A stretch of 15,311 nucleotides of DNA, from contig JBNKSV010000046.1 of assembly GCA_050297535.1 (NCBI GenBank), forward strand, positions 1 to 15,311, in the 5' to 3' direction. Below are positions 14,864-15,311 of this stretch, piece by piece. The position numbers and the translations under genes were made by a program. The stretch is from JAAGZL01 sp050297535 (GTDB taxonomy: Bacteria > Pseudomonadota > Gammaproteobacteria > Chromatiales > Chromatiaceae). The stretch's first letter is position 1; each line of letters begins with the position of its first letter. The notes under the pieces were generated by a model. That model saw only the letters and a program-made list of their open reading frames with translations. It made no database searches and was not told the DNA's origin.

Positions 14864-15311
14864 CTAGGGTCTGACAATGATGGCCTTGCCTGCCAGGCGG
14901 CTGGTGATTTCCTGCATCAGTTGCCAGGGATCGCTCTTTTCTCTGCCCTTGATGGCGCGGTCGGCCCGGCCGCACAGTACCAGCAGTCCACGCAAAGTAT
15001 TGATGGAGAGACGCTGCAATCCGCCGCCGACCAGTTGTTTACGTTTATCCCAGATCTCACGTCTGGAGGCGATCGCCTGTTGCGGTGGCTGTCCCTTGCT
15101 AATGGCGTAGGATAGTTCCGCTAGCATGCGGATCTCCCGGGTCAGGGCCCAGAGCACCACCGGGGCCGGGGTGCCTTCTCCCTTGAGTCCCTTCAGGACC
15201 TTGGAACAATATGCCGTTTTGCCTTGTAGGGCGCTGTCTACCAGATTGAATACATCATAACGGGCGCTGTCGGAAACCGCCGCCTCAAGCTGTTCTACGG
15301 TGATGATCCCA
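14864..15311 (-). CDS. holA: HolA, DNA polymerase III delta subunit (C-terminal part)
   Basis: The 3' end of a gene entering from beyond the window; 148 codons are visible, without a start. The reading continues open from 15311 (GIITVEQLEAAVSDSARYDV) to TAG at 14864-14866. The content matches the C-terminal helical collar domain of HolA: YDVFNLVDSALQGK, then PAPVVLWALTREIRMLAELS, and WDKRKQLVGGGLQRLS. Delta is the wrench subunit of the clamp loader that opens the beta clamp. The usual gene order holA-nadD supports the call, here with proA and an extra gene in between. A GTG inside the frame at 15160 is not a start, since homologous sequence continues upstream of it. Confidence 0.9.
   Translation of the reverse strand, partial: GIITVEQLEAAVSDSARYDVFNLVDSALQGKTAYCSKVLKGLKGEGTPAPVVLWALTREIRMLAELSYAISKGQPPQQAIASRREIWDKRKQLVGGGLQRLSINTLRGLLVLCGRADRAIKGREKSDPWQLMQEITSRLAGKAIIVRP

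Overview
The window looks like ordinary chromosome of a gammaproteobacterium with moderately high GC. Gene content and order (proA-nadD-rsfS-rlmH, then maf-rng-yhdP-nit-tldD-pmbA) match what I remember of gammaproteobacterial housekeeping clusters. TldD/TldE, a YhdP-type AsmA-like protein and a Lol-type lipoprotein point to a diderm cell. I cannot name the genus; a sulfur-oxidiser or Chromatiales-like lineage is only a guess. All confident genes are on the minus strand, so transcription runs from high to low coordinates.

Upstream block (15311 to 9320): the 3' part of holA (DNA polymerase III delta), proA (proline synthesis), an unrecognised AT-rich gene for a membrane-anchored protein, nadD (NAD synthesis), rsfS (ribosome silencing), rlmH (23S rRNA methylation), maf (nucleotide pyrophosphatase) and rng (RNase G). 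Gaps run from 4 to 106 bases, so the block could be read as one or a few overlapping transcripts. It links replication, NAD and proline supply, ribosome maturation and rRNA/mRNA processing.

A 258-base gap (9062-9319) without a gene separates rng from yhdP. It holds three inverted repeats, one a perfect 13-bp palindrome. It is the most structured non-coding stretch here and a natural boundary between the two blocks.

Downstream block (9061 to 279): yhdP (envelope lipid transport), nit (carbon-nitrogen hydrolase), tldD and pmbA/tldE (two-subunit metalloprotease), an alpha/beta hydrolase and a small Met-rich lipoprotein. nit/tldD and tldD/pmbA overlap by the same 8-base arrangement, which suggests translational coupling.

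The left end (1-278) has no convincing gene. It carries purine/pyrimidine-rich repeat sequence with a perfect 9-bp hairpin, a short 10-bp-periodic repeat, and possibly the remnant 5' end of a plus-strand gene.

I found no CRISPR array, phage or IS element, tRNA or rRNA, and no clear undescribed system. The least explained items are the AT-rich membrane gene between proA and nadD, the Met/Cys-rich lipoprotein at the end of the tldD/pmbA block, and the rng-yhdP intergenic structure.
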